A stretch of 64,000 bases of DNA from Agelas oroides (GCA_949130485.1 OX422201.1:3694516-3758515); one strand, 5' to 3'; positions 21,588 to 32,910 are shown, numbered from the stretch's first letter. Program-made: numbers and translations. The notes: a model not told the origin generated them from the letters alone.

Positions 21588-23459
21588 GGCATTGCTCACA
21601 AGTAAGCATAAGCTTCGCTCGTAACTACCTCGACTCACTGATGGATTTCGTCAGGGTCTGCTGACAAAACACTGGGAATTAGAAGGCAGTGGTAAGTACT
21701 CAACTTAGACAAGGAATTCACCGATTTGCAACTAAGTACAAAATTTGAAATCGGAGGGCAAACACGCGATCAAGAGGCAGCTGTACAGCGGACCTTTCAC
21801 CTTCAGAGAACCAGCTTCTTTTATCTTTCGGCACTATTTAATGGTAAGGACTCACTGTATAGCGCTTACTAGCCTGTATTTTGCACACAGCTGCACTAAA
21901 ATACCATAGATAATACATTCGTAACGACTCTATTATCTATCAATCAATCAATCAATTTATTTTATTTCTTTTTATTTATTTCTTTTTTTAAATTTTTTTT
22001 ACTTATAACTAATATAAGGAACCAAGTGAAAATACAACTGGAGGAACAGATATAAAACAAGAGTCATGATGGACAGATAAAAATAATAAGTGACAGGGAA
22101 GAGGTTTGTGTTCATGAGTTAAACATCAGGTGAAATGTTCGATTCGGCGTTAACGAGGTCGACCGCTGTGGGAATTCTGATGGCATGTCCGCACGACGAT
22201 CGAGCTCCTCTGATGGACTGGATAGCAGAACGTAGGAGGGAGAAAGCCAGACTACAGCGCAGCCAGCACAGTGTGCTGCTGTACATGTAGGGATGATCAA
22301 TTATTTTAAGTCCCTACGCAAGGCGTAGCCAGCCTGGTTAGGCTTACTGGACTACAAAAATACCTACAAAATATATAAAACAGAATACACCAAAGAATAA
22401 AGTTTAGTTCAAAGTTTGGTGTAAAATCAAGGTGATCTTTCAGAGGCACTGGAAAAGAGCAGAGTCATCTCCTTGGATCCCCACTACTGTGGGTCTCTGA
22501 TTGCTTCTTCTTGTCATTTCAGTTGTGTTGCAACCACTTGACAAATGAATTCTGTTTCTGCCAGACAGGCGACATAAGGGTTCCTGGGAACTCCTGTTCC
22601 CGATGTCCAAGCGATGTGTTGTTCGGGCAAACTACAGCTGAAGGGGGGTAACTCGTCAAGATAGGTGTTTTGCATCCCCTGACCAGACAGAAGAGTATTG
22701 GCTTCACTGACATCTTGACTGCTGTTTGTAAACTGCTGCTTGCATGGGTACATAAACTATAAACATGAATGCATTGACCAAATAAGAAAGACGGGTATAA
22801 GTTGTAAATAAGGTAATACAGGGATACTAATACTAGACAATGCATGGCAAAATGACATCTTCAACGGGACTTCTTCTTTTTTTTTCTTTTTTTTTATATG
22901 AAAATACAGACTCCGACTCTTGCCCTCCGGAAGTGAAGCCACATTCCATGAAAACCATCTATAAATAGGAACGATTTGTATTTTGTCGATCAGTACGGTC
23001 TCCTCCTAGTCTGTGCGTTCAGCAATTAACATGCGTGCAACTGTAGTAATACTTTGCTAAAACAACCAGTTAATTCGGTTGCCAGTGATATATGCGCAGG
23101 CATAGGCTAGAACTACAGATCAAAGATCCTGAAAGCGTTGCCAATGGTTTGCCGCAACTCACAGTCGAGTGAAATCGGTTGTAATGTGAATTTTACTGAA
23201 ATCGAAGAGCCAACTTCCTCGAAAAGGAAAGGACAGTTCTTGCTTTAAGGTACTGCACAAATAAGTATAGGAAGGGCATTATTTTTATAATTCGTTTTTT
23301 AACGTTTGGTTGCATGTTTGGGGACTCGGCGTTGCACAAGTGAATTTATGGTGTGTCCAATGCCATGTCGCACAAACCTCCGTCAACCATCGAATCTATT
23401 TATCGAACACTGTGCACTGATAGTACGTAGTTTTGGCAGATCAGTCTATCTTCAAACAA
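21588..23459. other. Intergenic; probable upstream region of the GT92 gene
   Basis: Holds a CAAT microsatellite near 21940-21956 with T-rich simple sequence, and A/T runs at 22874-22898. Minus frames at 22112-22300 and 22514-22942 lack domains. I see no TATA box at a convincing distance from the ATG at 23460. Confidence 0.4.
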
Positions 23460-24764
23460 ATGTCAAGCCAACAGTTTGGGATAATCTTTTGTAAAAGGCC
23501 GCTGATACATCTCTGCAAATTTACTTTTGCTGCTTTTGTGATGATCAGCATCGTTATAATGATTGCATGCCGGAGATCGGTCCCACCAAATACTCTATCA
23601 ACCAAACATTTCATACCACGTGCAGTGAGCAGCCAGCAAGTGAGAGATTCTGAGACAGTCTGGATTAATGTTGGTCCAGAAATGTTTGTATTTTCTGCCT
23701 ACCTGGATGCAAGGGAGAACTATTATTATGGAGAACAAGGTATTGTGGCTCTTGCTGTGCAAAACATTGGAATGACTGATCATCCATCTCTCTATTGTCT
23801 TCTCACTGATGATAGTGGACATACAATGTGCTTAGAAGATCCCATCAGCAAAGTGTTGTTAAACAATAAACCTGGATTTAAGTATCTTCAATACTTCTAC
23901 ATTTGTAATCTTCCTTTGAATTCATCTGCAGTAACACCCAAGTTTGTCAGCTTCAGTTTTAACATCTCATGTCTGCAACCATCACCTCCAATACCAGTAA
24001 CTCTGGTGCAGAATACAAGCTCAATCAAAGGTTTTGGTGTCTGTATTCAATCACCCCTGTTTCAGATGAGCAATGTACAACTCATCGTACAAACTATTGA
24101 ATTGAACAGAATTCTCGGAGCAGAATGGTTTACATTTTATATCCATGATGCCAGTCAAGCTGTTATGAGAGTTTTAGAAGACTACACAAAGGAAGGTGTG
24201 GTTGATGTTGTGAGGTCAACAATACCAAACATTAATGTTCACTACTATGGGCAATCAGCACTTATCCAAGACTGTGGATATCGAAACATGCACAAAGTAA
24301 GACATTTATTTTATACAGACTTGGATGAAATAATTGTTCCACAGTATCATCAAAATTGGTCTGAGATGATAACAGCGATAGATAGCACATCTATTGGAGG
24401 CTTTCATGTTAGGCATGTAGCTCTTTCAGAAAAACTTGCCCCCAAAATGCTAAGAATATGTAATTCAAGCAAGGAGATTGAAATACCGAGGTTTATGAAG
24501 TTTACAGAACGATCTCTACCCTATTCTCTTCCGCGACGAGCAAAATACATCATCAAGCCAGAAGCATTTGCAGTAGTACAAACTCATGCACCTGGTCGAC
24601 TCTTGAAAGGTTATTCCACGTACAGTGTACCATCTAAAATTGCACTTCTTTACCACTACCGCTTACCGATTCTACATGATAATTCAGGAGAGGTAGTCAA
24701 AGATGACAGGTTGACCAAGTATTTCCCAGAGTTAATTGAGCGTATTCAACAGCGGATTTGTTAG
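23460..24764 (+). CDS. Glycosyltransferase family 92 (DUF23) protein
   Basis: Predicted type II Golgi membrane glycosyltransferase, 434 residues, single exon. The family includes animal beta-1,4-galactosyltransferases acting on glycans such as core fucose; the acceptor here cannot be told from sequence. I chose ATG 23460 because the open frame upstream has no other ATG. Residues ~1-14 are the short cytosolic tail, ~15-38 a hydrophobic signal anchor (FTFAAFVMISIVIMIA), then a luminal stem. The catalytic part shows ELNRILGAEWFTFYIHDA (around 213-231), then YTDLDEIIVP (around 285-294), the DXD-type metal/UDP-sugar site characteristic of DUF23, and several paired Cys. Length fits the family. No frame break is seen. 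The first foldback repeat begins 79 bp after the stop, so the 3' UTR probably enters it. Confidence 0.9.
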   Translation: MSSQQFGIIFCKRPLIHLCKFTFAAFVMISIVIMIACRRSVPPNTLSTKHFIPRAVSSQQVRDSETVWINVGPEMFVFSAYLDARENYYYGEQGIVALAVQNIGMTDHPSLYCLLTDDSGHTMCLEDPISKVLLNNKPGFKYLQYFYICNLPLNSSAVTPKFVSFSFNISCLQPSPPIPVTLVQNTSSIKGFGVCIQSPLFQMSNVQLIVQTIELNRILGAEWFTFYIHDASQAVMRVLEDYTKEGVVDVVRSTIPNINVHYYGQSALIQDCGYRNMHKVRHLFYTDLDEIIVPQYHQNWSEMITAIDSTSIGGFHVRHVALSEKLAPKMLRICNSSKEIEIPRFMKFTERSLPYSLPRRAKYIIKPEAFAVVQTHAPGRLLKGYSTYSVPSKIALLYHYRLPILHDNSGEVVKDDRLTKYFPELIERIQQRIC

Positions 24765-24842
24765 TATTATTATAGGAGTTATTAATGCATTGCAGAATAC
24801 ATTATGTATACATCCAGCAGTATAAATATATATTAAGACTTA

Positions 24843-25419
24843 AAGATGTAGGGATGGCATGCCAAAAAGTATGCAAACAAGGTAGGGATAATGCATGAAA
24901 GCAGAGGTCAACATATTGGCAAAGCCCCATCCCTACATCTTTTTCACACTGCAGTTAGACAGTGCATGGGGGTCTTCCTAAAACGTACCACAAGTACACC
25001 CCAACTTTTCATGGCTGTAGCCTCGTTCTCAGGCCACTTCCTAGCTCCTCCCACATGGACTGGGAACGAGGCTAGTATGATCCAGCATTATGTCTCGTAG
25101 CTGTCGTAGGTACCTATCAGATAGCTACTAAGTAGCTTTACTGCCATCATACTACTTGTAGTGACAGTGGTACCCTTTCTGATACAACCTAGACACTGAG
25201 CTTGAGTGGGCTGCAGACTAGTCATAGTAATCAGTGTGTAAACTCAGGTACTCGTGCTAACTGCATGGATGGGTACAGATTCAGCTCTCAAGCACGCTGT
25301 CTAACTGCAGTGTGAAAAAGATGTAGGGATGGGGCTTTGCCAATATGTTGACCTTTGCTTTCATGCATTATCCCTACCTTGTTTGCATACTTTTTGGCAT
25401 GCCATCCCTACATCTTTTT
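24843..25419. mobile_element. Nested foldback element downstream of GT92 gene
   Basis: The outer arms (24843-24962 and 25290-25419) are near-perfect inverted copies. Each arm is itself a ~100 bp hairpin opening GATGTAGGGATGGCATGCCA or GATGTAGGGATGGGGC and closing CCATCCCTACATC. The inside holds a separate small palindromic element (25018-25074). The frame 24891-25100 runs across these and is not a gene. Confidence 0.8.
25018..25074. mobile_element. Palindromic TAGCCTCG element inside the foldback
   Basis: TAGCCTCGTTCTCAGGCC faces GGACTGGGAACGAGGCTA around a loop of about 20 bases. No matching 9-bp flank is visible. Confidence 0.6.
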
Positions 25420-25885
25420 ACATTTTTAATGGTTTTTAAGTCTTGTTTCTGTACTTTTTTGATGTTAATCTCAGTTACAGTTAGACCTAAGCCTAAGAAG
25501 AATATTTCAAGTGTAACCACAACACCAGAACTTGAAACGGCGTTGACAGTTTAGTAGTAGTTCCAGGCATGTAATAATAATGTGTAATATAGCCAGCTAG
25601 AACCTGATGAAGGGCCAACCGCTCTCCCTACCAAACTTTGTGGAACCAATTTCATGATTCAGTTGTCATGACGACTGACCAGCTGCAGCACAGAAAACCG
25701 TGGCTATCTTACCGTGACAACTGACCATCCTAGCTTCACTAAAGCTGTGAGTAGGCTATTTTTAGTGTAGCTACAAGTAGGTAGCGCCTTACCTATGTGG
25801 TGTTCATAAGCCTTGCCCAATGCCGCGGGGGGGAAAAGTCCGTGCTAGCCATGCGTACTGCCCGCTGGCCATTTCGCCTGTGTAC
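25420..25885. other. No recognisable gene
   Basis: The frame 25345-25554 begins inside the foldback arm and has no domain. Nothing else is supported. Confidence 0.4.
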
Positions 25886-25937
25886 TAGTCTCGCTTCCAG
25901 ACCAATGACCGTGGTCTTTGGTCTGGGAACGAGACTT
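25886..25937. mobile_element. Minimal palindromic TAGTCTCG element
   Basis: TAGTCTCGCTTCCAGACC pairs with GGTCTGGGAACGAGACT around a short loop. It abuts the promoter-like region that follows. Confidence 0.65.
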
Positions 25938-26107
25938 CGTATGCGCATGCGTACAAAATTATAAAATGGCGTCCTAAGCAACGGACAGCAGCCTCAGAAT
26001 GTTGTGAATGGCTTTTGTTGACCAGGGTGAATTTGAAGCTATGAAGACGCTGAGTGGTTGGGAAGCTGCGTGCTGTGATGAGCATCCGTTTCGTGCTAAA
26101 ATCAAGG
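25938..26107 (+). promoter_or_regulatory. Promoter-like region and candidate first exon (ATG 26009)
   Basis: ATGCGCATGCGT near 25940-25951 matches the NRF1 palindrome, and AAAATGGCGTCC near 25963 matches a YY1-type downstream motif. Both are hallmarks of TATA-less animal promoters. ATG 26009 then opens 33 codons (MAFVDQGEFEAMKTLSGWEA...) that end at AAG|GTGAGT (donor at 26108), a consensus splice site. The next exon is not certain. The pseudogene beginning near 28440 is a possible continuation, which would require a ~2.3 kb intron. Confidence 0.45.
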
Positions 26108-27223
26108 TGAGTACTTGAGCCGTTTTCGAGTTATCATAATTTACAAAGTGGTCGGAACAAAGAAAGAAAGAAGAATAAGAAAAATGGCACTTTTGCTAGC
26201 GCACACTTTTGTGTTTAGCTGTCTTCCGCGTGGCTTTTGGCCACTTGTATGAGTCTTGCTGATCACAAAGGCACTCAAAGAGGAAGCCTGGGCGCTTAAA
26301 TAAGCTTTTAGCGTGTTTGTGGTGAAGTTATACGGCTTTTGCTTAAGTATTGCATATATTGCGCGTCGGCGCCATCCCTACATAGAGAGTCTACCGACTC
26401 TCTGATAAGAGTAAAATAAATGTGTAGCTACCTGCGTGCAGCGTACATGCAGTAAAATCATCCAAACTTGTATAGTTTCTGGTTCAACGCTAGGTTTGTC
26501 ATGAGTCAAATTGCTTCTTGTGACTCACCTCAAAGTAGCTTGCACTGAATGACATTCCAAGAGGAAAAATTGTTGATAATAAGCTACCAGAAGCGCTCTA
26601 TGGATGAAATTGTGGTGGGTGCCTATGATTTTTGATGACTTGTCAAAATGAGTGTAGCTTCATCCTATTCAAAACCCAATCCACCCATTGAGGGATTTTT
26701 GCATCTTAATTGTGTTCATGATTCTCACTAATTATTTCACTACAAAAAACAGATTAGTATACCACAGTGTGATTACCCTTTCATTGGAAGAAAAATGTTG
26801 ACTATCCTACACCAGGACAGATGTAGTAACTGTGTAGCATTGGTCATGTTCACCTGTATGTAGCCTGACTACACCCTTACTCAGGATAATTGGACATAGT
26901 TATGTCCTGTACAGGGTCAAATTTCCTATATGCTTTTTTTCAGTCATCAGGTAGTCAAAATTGTATACATGCATATTGCTTCAGCCTACATACCACAGGG
27001 TTTGTGGTACATACCACAAACCCTGCACCAGGAAGGATGTAAATACTACTACGCCCTTCCCAGTGCAGGACTCATGACACTGAATAGGGTTATGTGCAGT
27101 CAAACCGGTATAGGACACACCATATAATTATAGTATGGTGTGTCCTATACACCAGTTTGACTGTATAGAACCCCGAATTCAATGTCATAAGTCCTGTATC
27201 AAACAAGCACAGAATCTATGAGA
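26108..27223. repeat. No further exon seen; two hairpins
   Basis: A hairpin at about 26990-27028 repeats ACATACCACAGGGTTTGTGG in inverted form. Another at 27100-27168 pairs CAGTCAAACCGGTATAGGAC with the complementary arm around ATAATTAT. Both look like tiny inverted-repeat elements. Confidence 0.5.
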
Positions 27224-27776
27224 TACCGTAAACTCTGGTTATTAGGCGCACCTTGCTATTAGGCGCATATTATTTATTAGGCGCATATTATTTATTAGGC
27301 GCATACTTCTTTCCCGGTACATGCGGCATGATTTGCGGCGAGAGATCGAGTGAAAACCATGGCATCAGGAACACGCAGCACACTCGATGGTCATCCTGAA
27401 GTCAAAGAAAGAAGAGCTTCACAGGTTTTTCTCGCTTCTGGCTAACACAAAGTCACAAGTCACAGTCTTCGCGGCTTACGACTGAGTACTACATGGTACT
27501 AGGCCTGGTAAAATTTCTCCCGTACGATCCGTACAGCCCCGCATATCTCCTTGAAAACACAATGGCTGCGGATCACGGTCTCTTCGAGGAGGATGCAGCC
27601 TTCTGATTTCACGTCGATACTCAGGATACTGGCCAGGTGAACGCACTAAATTATGCCCGCCTGTAGGGCGTGGCTTTCATTGCATCCCTTGTTTAGCGCA
27701 TATCCTCTATTAGGCGCATATTTGCTTCCCACTTACAGTTACAAGCGCATGCGCTTATTAACCAGAGTCTACGGTA
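27224..27776. mobile_element. MITE with TACCGTAAACTCTGG ends and ATTAGGCGCA repeats
   Basis: The left TIR TACCGTAAACTCTGGTTATT mirrors the right AATAA..CCAGAGTCTACGGTA. Just inside the left end GCTATTAGGCGCA and TTATTAGGCGCATA are tandemly repeated, and related words occur at the right end (CTATTAGGCGCATATT). The inside is non-coding; the 27653-27847 frame crosses the right end. No target duplication identified. Confidence 0.8.
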
Positions 27777-28046
27777 TCAAGCATCCAGATCCATGTCATG
27801 TTCATGCAGGCACAGGTATGATTATAAATTGGCCTGCATCCTATTAGCTACACACTAGTAACATAAGCTACTTCATCACAAAGTTGATTGCAAAGCTGCA
27901 AGATCACAGTATATAATTGCAGAGAAAAAAACAATGTGATGCACAATGCAACACTAATGAGCAAAACATCATGAAGTCTCTAGCTACTAGCTAGCACTGT
28001 AAAAACAAAATTGTTGTTTCTTTGGTATAATTGCGTGACTATCCTC
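27777..28046. other. No recognisable feature
   Basis: Short AT-rich spacer between two MITEs, no frame with support. Confidence 0.4.
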
Positions 28047-28274
28047 CACTACAAAAACAAAGTTGTGTGTAGCAAATTGTCGGTGACTATCATGGCCTTC
28101 CTATGATAATTCAAAGAATGTGGTGCTTGTAAAAACTTTTTGTGGGAGGCTAGTAAAGTTTACTCAAGTATAAGCTCCCACTGCATGAATCTTTTCCAGC
28201 ACTGCATTCATAAAAATTTGCATAGTAAAGACGGATAGTCACGCACTGTAGTAACCAACTTTGTTTTTGTAGTG
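28047..28274. mobile_element. MITE with CACTACAAAAACAAAGTTG ends
   Basis: CACTACAAAAACAAAGTTG at the left is mirrored by CAACTTTGTTTTTGTAGTG at the right, with GTGACTATC words facing each other inside. A partial second copy of the right half lies at 30236-30350 (CTCCCACTGCATGAATC, GCACTGCATTCATAAAA). Confidence 0.8.
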
Positions 28275-28438
28275 TATGCTAACTCCTTACTTCACTTATC
28301 TCATCACCAAGTGAGTTATTCTCTACCTTCAGAGTGCAGACTGGCTATGCCATAAAGTAGTAAATGGAAAGTGATATTTTACTAGCGACCTGTTTCTAAA
28401 TAACGTTCACCGTATTATGCTCTCGTTTTTCCATTATT

Positions 28439-30078
28439 AGCCAGTTCTTATATGAGATTACGAGAGGTACTGGCAAAGCTCCTGCAGTGGAAATTGTGAA
28501 GCAGTGGATAGAGAAGATCTCAGAAAGAATTGGAGTAGTGATCAGGTATGCCTGCATACACAATCACTGGCAGCTAAATTTAGGTTTGGATAGTGTGGTT
28601 ACAGTCATAGATAATACCGGCACCTACGGAGAAGGGATTGGAAACACCCATTTTTTCCTATTCCGGATCGTGTTACGACCACGTGATCTACTAATGGTGC
28701 TTGCGTCTCACAGCGACCATCTGCCAGAGCGCTGGTGCAGCTCAACCCCACCTACAATCCCTTCTCCGTAGGTCTATTTTCTATGGTACAGTGAAGACTG
28801 ATCATTCTTACACTTCACTATCATTTTAGGTATAGCCAGCGCCTTCACACCGTGTTAGTAGATCGGGCCTATCACATTGAGTACAAAGTGAGAAAAGTCA
28901 TCAAGGGAGGTGCCCCGCAGCGCACATTTCTCCAAAAAGAATGGAAACTTCAACTGTGTCCAGGTGAAGTTGTAACCATGACAAAGGAAATTGCATCACT
29001 CAGAAATGAACTGATTAAAGTCCAGAATGAGAAGATGGAAATTGAAGCCCAAAACAGCGAATTGTTGAAAAGAGCCGAGGAAAATGAATTTGTGGAAACA
29101 GAAATACATCGGTTAAAGGAAGGTGTTGTGCGTAGTCTCACTGTATAGACAAAGATGAACTAAATAGGAAAGCTTCCATGATGTCTGACAAATTAAAGCA
29201 TGCCTCTAGTGGTCAGCTTGAATACGGTAGAGGAAGAAGTAGAACGAAGAGTTTTGAAGACTATTCCCAATCTCATCAGCGTAGATTGAAGCGAAAGCGG
29301 GCTGCAGGTTGTGAACTTTCTTTAAACTGGCTTCATCTTGAGGGGTTTACTCCTAGCAAGCTTGAAGTACTAAACAATTCCACTGGAGAAGTAGAGTTTA
29401 TACACTTGGGTACAGATATTTTGGGTCCTGATGCTCACTCTGCCGCACAAGAAGATTTTGAATTAATAAATATGGTACTTCTTATAAAGGACAAACATTC
29501 TATTTCAGGAAGGGCATATCATGAGATGGCGAGTGTGTGTAAAACAATGCCAAAGCATTACAAACTAAAGCAAAGAGTGAACGAATTAAACTCTCTCTGG
29601 AACATAATTCCGACCCCAAACGGAACACTAGGAGTTCAACAGTCACTCGAAGACAGGCTCATCATTCGATTGTCAAGATTGTTGGCAATATCGTCAGAGG
29701 ATGCTGTGTTCAAGCAAAAGAAGACACTCAGGGTGAAACTTTCTGGAGACAGGACTCGCATTGGTAAGCGACTACATGTGACTAATTTTACATTTACAAT
29801 CTTAGACGAAGGTCCTATTGCTCATACAAGTGAGGGAAACCATATTCTCGCTAGTAAAAGTTCCTGAGAAATATGAGCTTAGCACTTGAGGATATTTGCC
29901 ACGATGTAGAAAGACTCAATGAAATCAAAGTGAAATCAGAAACATTTAGCATGGAGTATTTTCTTGGAGGTGATTTGAAGTTTCTTGCTATTGCAGTAGG
30001 AATTGATAGTGCTTGTAGTAAGTACGCTTTGTATATGAGGGACTGCCACAGAACTGTCTCTTGGGAGCTGCAGATTTG
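28439..30078 (+). pseudogene. Repetitive coiled-coil protein family, broken gene
   Basis: The first visible exon (about 28439-28545) reads LYEITRGTGKAPAVEIVKQW. It splices in correct phase over a 28546-28829 intron to SQRLHTVLVDRAYHIEYKVR and a 60-residue coiled coil (EKMEIEAQNSELLKRAEENE). A frame change near 29145 leads to SHQRRLKRKRAAGCELSLNW; then come KLSGDRTRIGKRLHVTNFTF, a frameshift near 29862, and EYFLGGDLKFLAIAVGIDSA, after which homology stops at about 30015. I associate these motifs with unnamed multi-copy proteins of corals and sponges. The catalytic or functional role is unknown. Two frameshifts and the lost C-terminus make this a pseudogene. The intron contains the MITE 28623-28772. 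Confidence 0.55.
28623..28772. mobile_element. Small TIR element inside the pseudogene intron
   Basis: CCTACGGAGAAGGGATTG at the left and CAATCCCTTCTCCGTAGG at the right are exact reverse complements 114 bp apart. The element lies wholly between the predicted donor (28546) and acceptor (28829). Confidence 0.75.
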
Positions 30079-30363
30079 AGTGCTTTAAGTTTGCAGGACA
30101 TGAAGCAACGATTCATATAGAGATGTGCGCTGTGTCGGAGTAGCTATGTGTGCTAAGCGCGCGGTAAACCTCCACGTTTAGCACTTGCTCAGTCCCCCCT
30201 TGCCCCCCATGCCCCCCCCCTGGATCCGCCCCTGAGCTCCCACTGCATGAATCCTTTTCTAGCACTGCATTCATAAAATTTGCATAGTAAAGATAGTCAC
30301 GCAACTTTAGTAACCAAATACTTTGGTAAAACAACAACTTCGTTCTGCAGTGATACAGTCAGT
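30079..30363. repeat. C-rich repeat and partial MITE copy
   Basis: C-rich sequence at 30195-30222 abuts CTGGATCCGCCCCTGAGC, the reverse-strand relative of the poly-G locus at 14980. It is followed by the partial copy of the 28047-28274 MITE (30236-30350). Confidence 0.55.
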
Positions 30364-30460
30364 TAGTCTCGTTCCCAGGCCACTCCAATTTTTTATCTCG
30401 CAGCTGTGGAGAAAAATCGGCTGCGAGATAAAATCTGGGAGTGGCCTGGGAATGTGGCTA
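30364..30460. mobile_element. Palindromic TAGTCTCG element, 9-bp TSD with one mismatch
   Basis: TAGTCTCGTTCCCAGGCCAC pairs with GTGGCCTGGGAATGTGGCTA, and core arms ATTTTTTATCTCGCAGC and GCTGCGAGATAAAAT also pair. ACAGTCAGT (30355-30363) and ACGGTCAGT (30461-30469) flank it. Confidence 0.8.
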
Positions 30461-30652
30461 ACGGTCAGTTAGTTGGCAAAAATCCACTTGGGTTACCTCA
30501 CATACTACACGTGAAACGGATAGTGGACGGAAATCCGGATACTACGCCGCCATTTTGAGTGGCGAGGACTACAGTCCCGGAGTAGGTTTTCTAAGACTTA
30601 ATTTGGGGCGAGCGTGAGCGAGCCCCACACTTGTGGTGAAAACGGAAAATTG

Positions 30653-30685
<33 letters not shown>

Positions 30686-31239
30686 GTTTGTTTGGTGCGT
30701 GCGTATTCCGTATACATGTATATACATCCTGCCCCATTTGCAATATTTCCACATTGCATGTTGACCACTGTTGCTCAAGAGACAAGACTGGCAGGACAGA
30801 AAGGCTGAACAGTGGGAACCAACGTAGCAGGGACTTGAAAACGGTGAGGAAAGGGAGGCACGACTAGCAAGATGGAAACTGATTATTAACGTGCTGCGTG
30901 ACACTGCCGCTTACGGGGAGTGCTCAGTGTATTAAAGACAGAACGATTAGCTTGTGAGGACCCGAACCGGAGAGGTCTGCGTGACTCGACCAAATAACCC
31001 TCGTGAGCAACAACTGCAGAAGAGCTTCTAAAACCCCATGCCACAACTCCAGTAATTGTGCTCTGGAAAAAGGCTGACCATATAGTCTACACCACCCTGA
31101 CTCCATACCCCATGCATAGCTGAGAGAATTCTGATTCCACAGCTGTATGTGCTCAGCAACTATCCATGCACTATAGACCGTGACTTGAAGAGACAGTGCC
31201 AAGATGTGAATAAGTTGGAAATGCAGGAAACCAACGGAA
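30461..31239. repeat. No gene; TA microsatellite
   Basis: A TATATA tract lies at 30651-30686. CGCCGCCATTTTGAG near 30547 resembles a YY1-type site, and GGGGCGAGCGTGAGCGAGCC lies at 30605. Frames on both strands cross the microsatellite and are not genes. Confidence 0.45.
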
Positions 31240-32633
31240 TATATACATTTGAAGCCTCAAAAGAGCTCCTTGTGTCGTCTCAAGTGTTTGTACATTTTGA
31301 TTCGAAGCTTGAGTTGGTGTTGGCATGTGATGCATCTGTGTATGGTGTTGGCGTGGTATTGTCACACCGCAAGCCTGACGGGACAGAGAAGCCGATTGCG
31401 TTTGCTTCTCGTACACTTTCGGACACTGAAAGGCGTTATTCCCAAGTTGAGAAAGAGGCCCTTGCTATTGTATTCGGAGTGAAACACTTCCACTCGTATA
31501 TCTATGGTTGACATCTCTACTTACAGACAGACCACAAACCTCTAACTACACTGTTGATTGAGAGTCGGTCAGTTCCACAGATGGCTTCCGGGAGGATTAT
31601 GAGATGGGCCTTGACCGTTTCCTCCTACGAGTACACTTTGGTGTTCAGGTCAACCACACAGCATGGGAATGCTGATGCGATGAGCCGGTTGCCACTTCCT
31701 GAGAGTCCGAGGGAGATTCCTGACCCAGCCGAGTGGGTACTTCTGATTGAAGGCTTGAAAGATTCTCCCATTTCGTCAGCACAGATTCGTACATGGACAA
31801 GGAGAGACTCTCTATTATCCCAGGTGCTTCGGTGTGTGCAGCAGGGGTGGCCGACTGTGGTGACAGAGGAACTGAAGCCATACTGGAATCGGAGGTTGGA
31901 GTTGTCAGTGTATGATGCATGGATGTCCCCTGTGGGGGTCCAGAGTGGTTGTCTCCCCTCCTGGTCAAAACCAGGCACTTCGTGGGTTACATGGTGGTCA
32001 TCCTGGATGTTCGAGGATGAAGTCTCTCGCTAGAATGTTTTGTTGGTAGATGCAGAGATTGAGACTCTAGTACGACAGTGTCCTGAGTGTCAGGAAGATC
32101 GGCCTGGTCCACCACCCAGCCCATTGCAGCCATGGCAGTGGCCATCACGACCTTGGTCGCGGTTGCATATAGACTATGCAGGACCTTTTTTGGGTCACAT
32201 GTTTTTGATTTTGATTGATGCACACTCGAAATGGATTGAGGTGTATCCAGTGAGAGCTGCTACCTCAAATGCTACTATTCAGCAACCGAGAATCACATTT
32301 GCACAGTTTGGGATTCCCAAGACTGTGGTGTCGGATAATGGACAGTGCTTTGTGAGTGCTGAGTTTGAGGAGTTTTTGAGTCGTAACGGGATCAAACATT
32401 TGAAGTCTGCTCCCTATCATCCAGCTAGTAACGGACTCGCGGAGAGAGCCGTGCAGATTTTCACAAGAGGAATAAAAAAGATGAAGGCTGGAAGTCTCAC
32501 AGACAGGATTGCAAGAGTTCTGTTTAATTACAGAATCACTCCACAGACAACGACTGGATTGTCACCTGCTGAGCTTTTAATGGGTCGTAGACTTAGCTCA
32601 CGTCTGGCTGCATTGTTGGCGGTGACTCACTAG
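31240..32633 (+). pseudogene. Ty3/Gypsy pol fragment: RNase H and integrase
   Basis: Coding homology starts near 31240 within the RT/RNase H junction; the RT proper is absent. RNase H shows LVLACDASVYGVG and YSQVEKEALAIV, then a TGA at 31509-31511, then TDHKPLTTLL and GNADAMSRLP in the same frame. Frames shift several times between about 31905 and 32040. The integrase part (32040-32633) has a CPEC zinc-knuckle remnant and the DDE triad as HIDYAGP (D45), VVSDNG (D99) and NGLAERAV (E135). It ends within the region after the core. At least one stop and several frameshifts exclude function. Its C-terminal continuation appears, inverted, at 34560-35034. Confidence 0.9.
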
Positions 32634-32910
32634 AAGGACAACTGGTGAATTCTCGAGCGCCTGAAAAAGCGATTTATTTACTCACGTATTTACACGCGTC
32701 TTTCATCGCAGCGGCGTAAACCGATTACGCGCGCGTTCCACATTCATACGCTAGTCCTTCATGAACAAACCAGTGCATAGCTGCAACCAAACTCGTTTGT
32801 ACAGCAGTGATTCTCAATGGCAGTGAGGCTAGTGGACCACTTACAAACGGTAGGGCATTTAAGTGTATAGCTAGGCGGTGTATAAAACTTTGGAGGCCAA
32901 TAGGGGAGTT
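32634..32910. other. Unassigned spacer
   Basis: No domain or bounded repeat seen between the Gypsy fragment and the degraded TTAA element. Confidence 0.4.

Noticed and set aside
23433-23459. Earlier start of the GT92 protein
   Set aside because: The upstream in-frame codon is TTG; ATG 23460 is the first ATG and fits a short cytosolic tail before the anchor.
27240-27310. CRISPR-like spaced ATTAGGCGCA repeats
   Set aside because: Units are short and directly adjacent with no spacer of constant length, and they lie inside a MITE of a eukaryotic genome.
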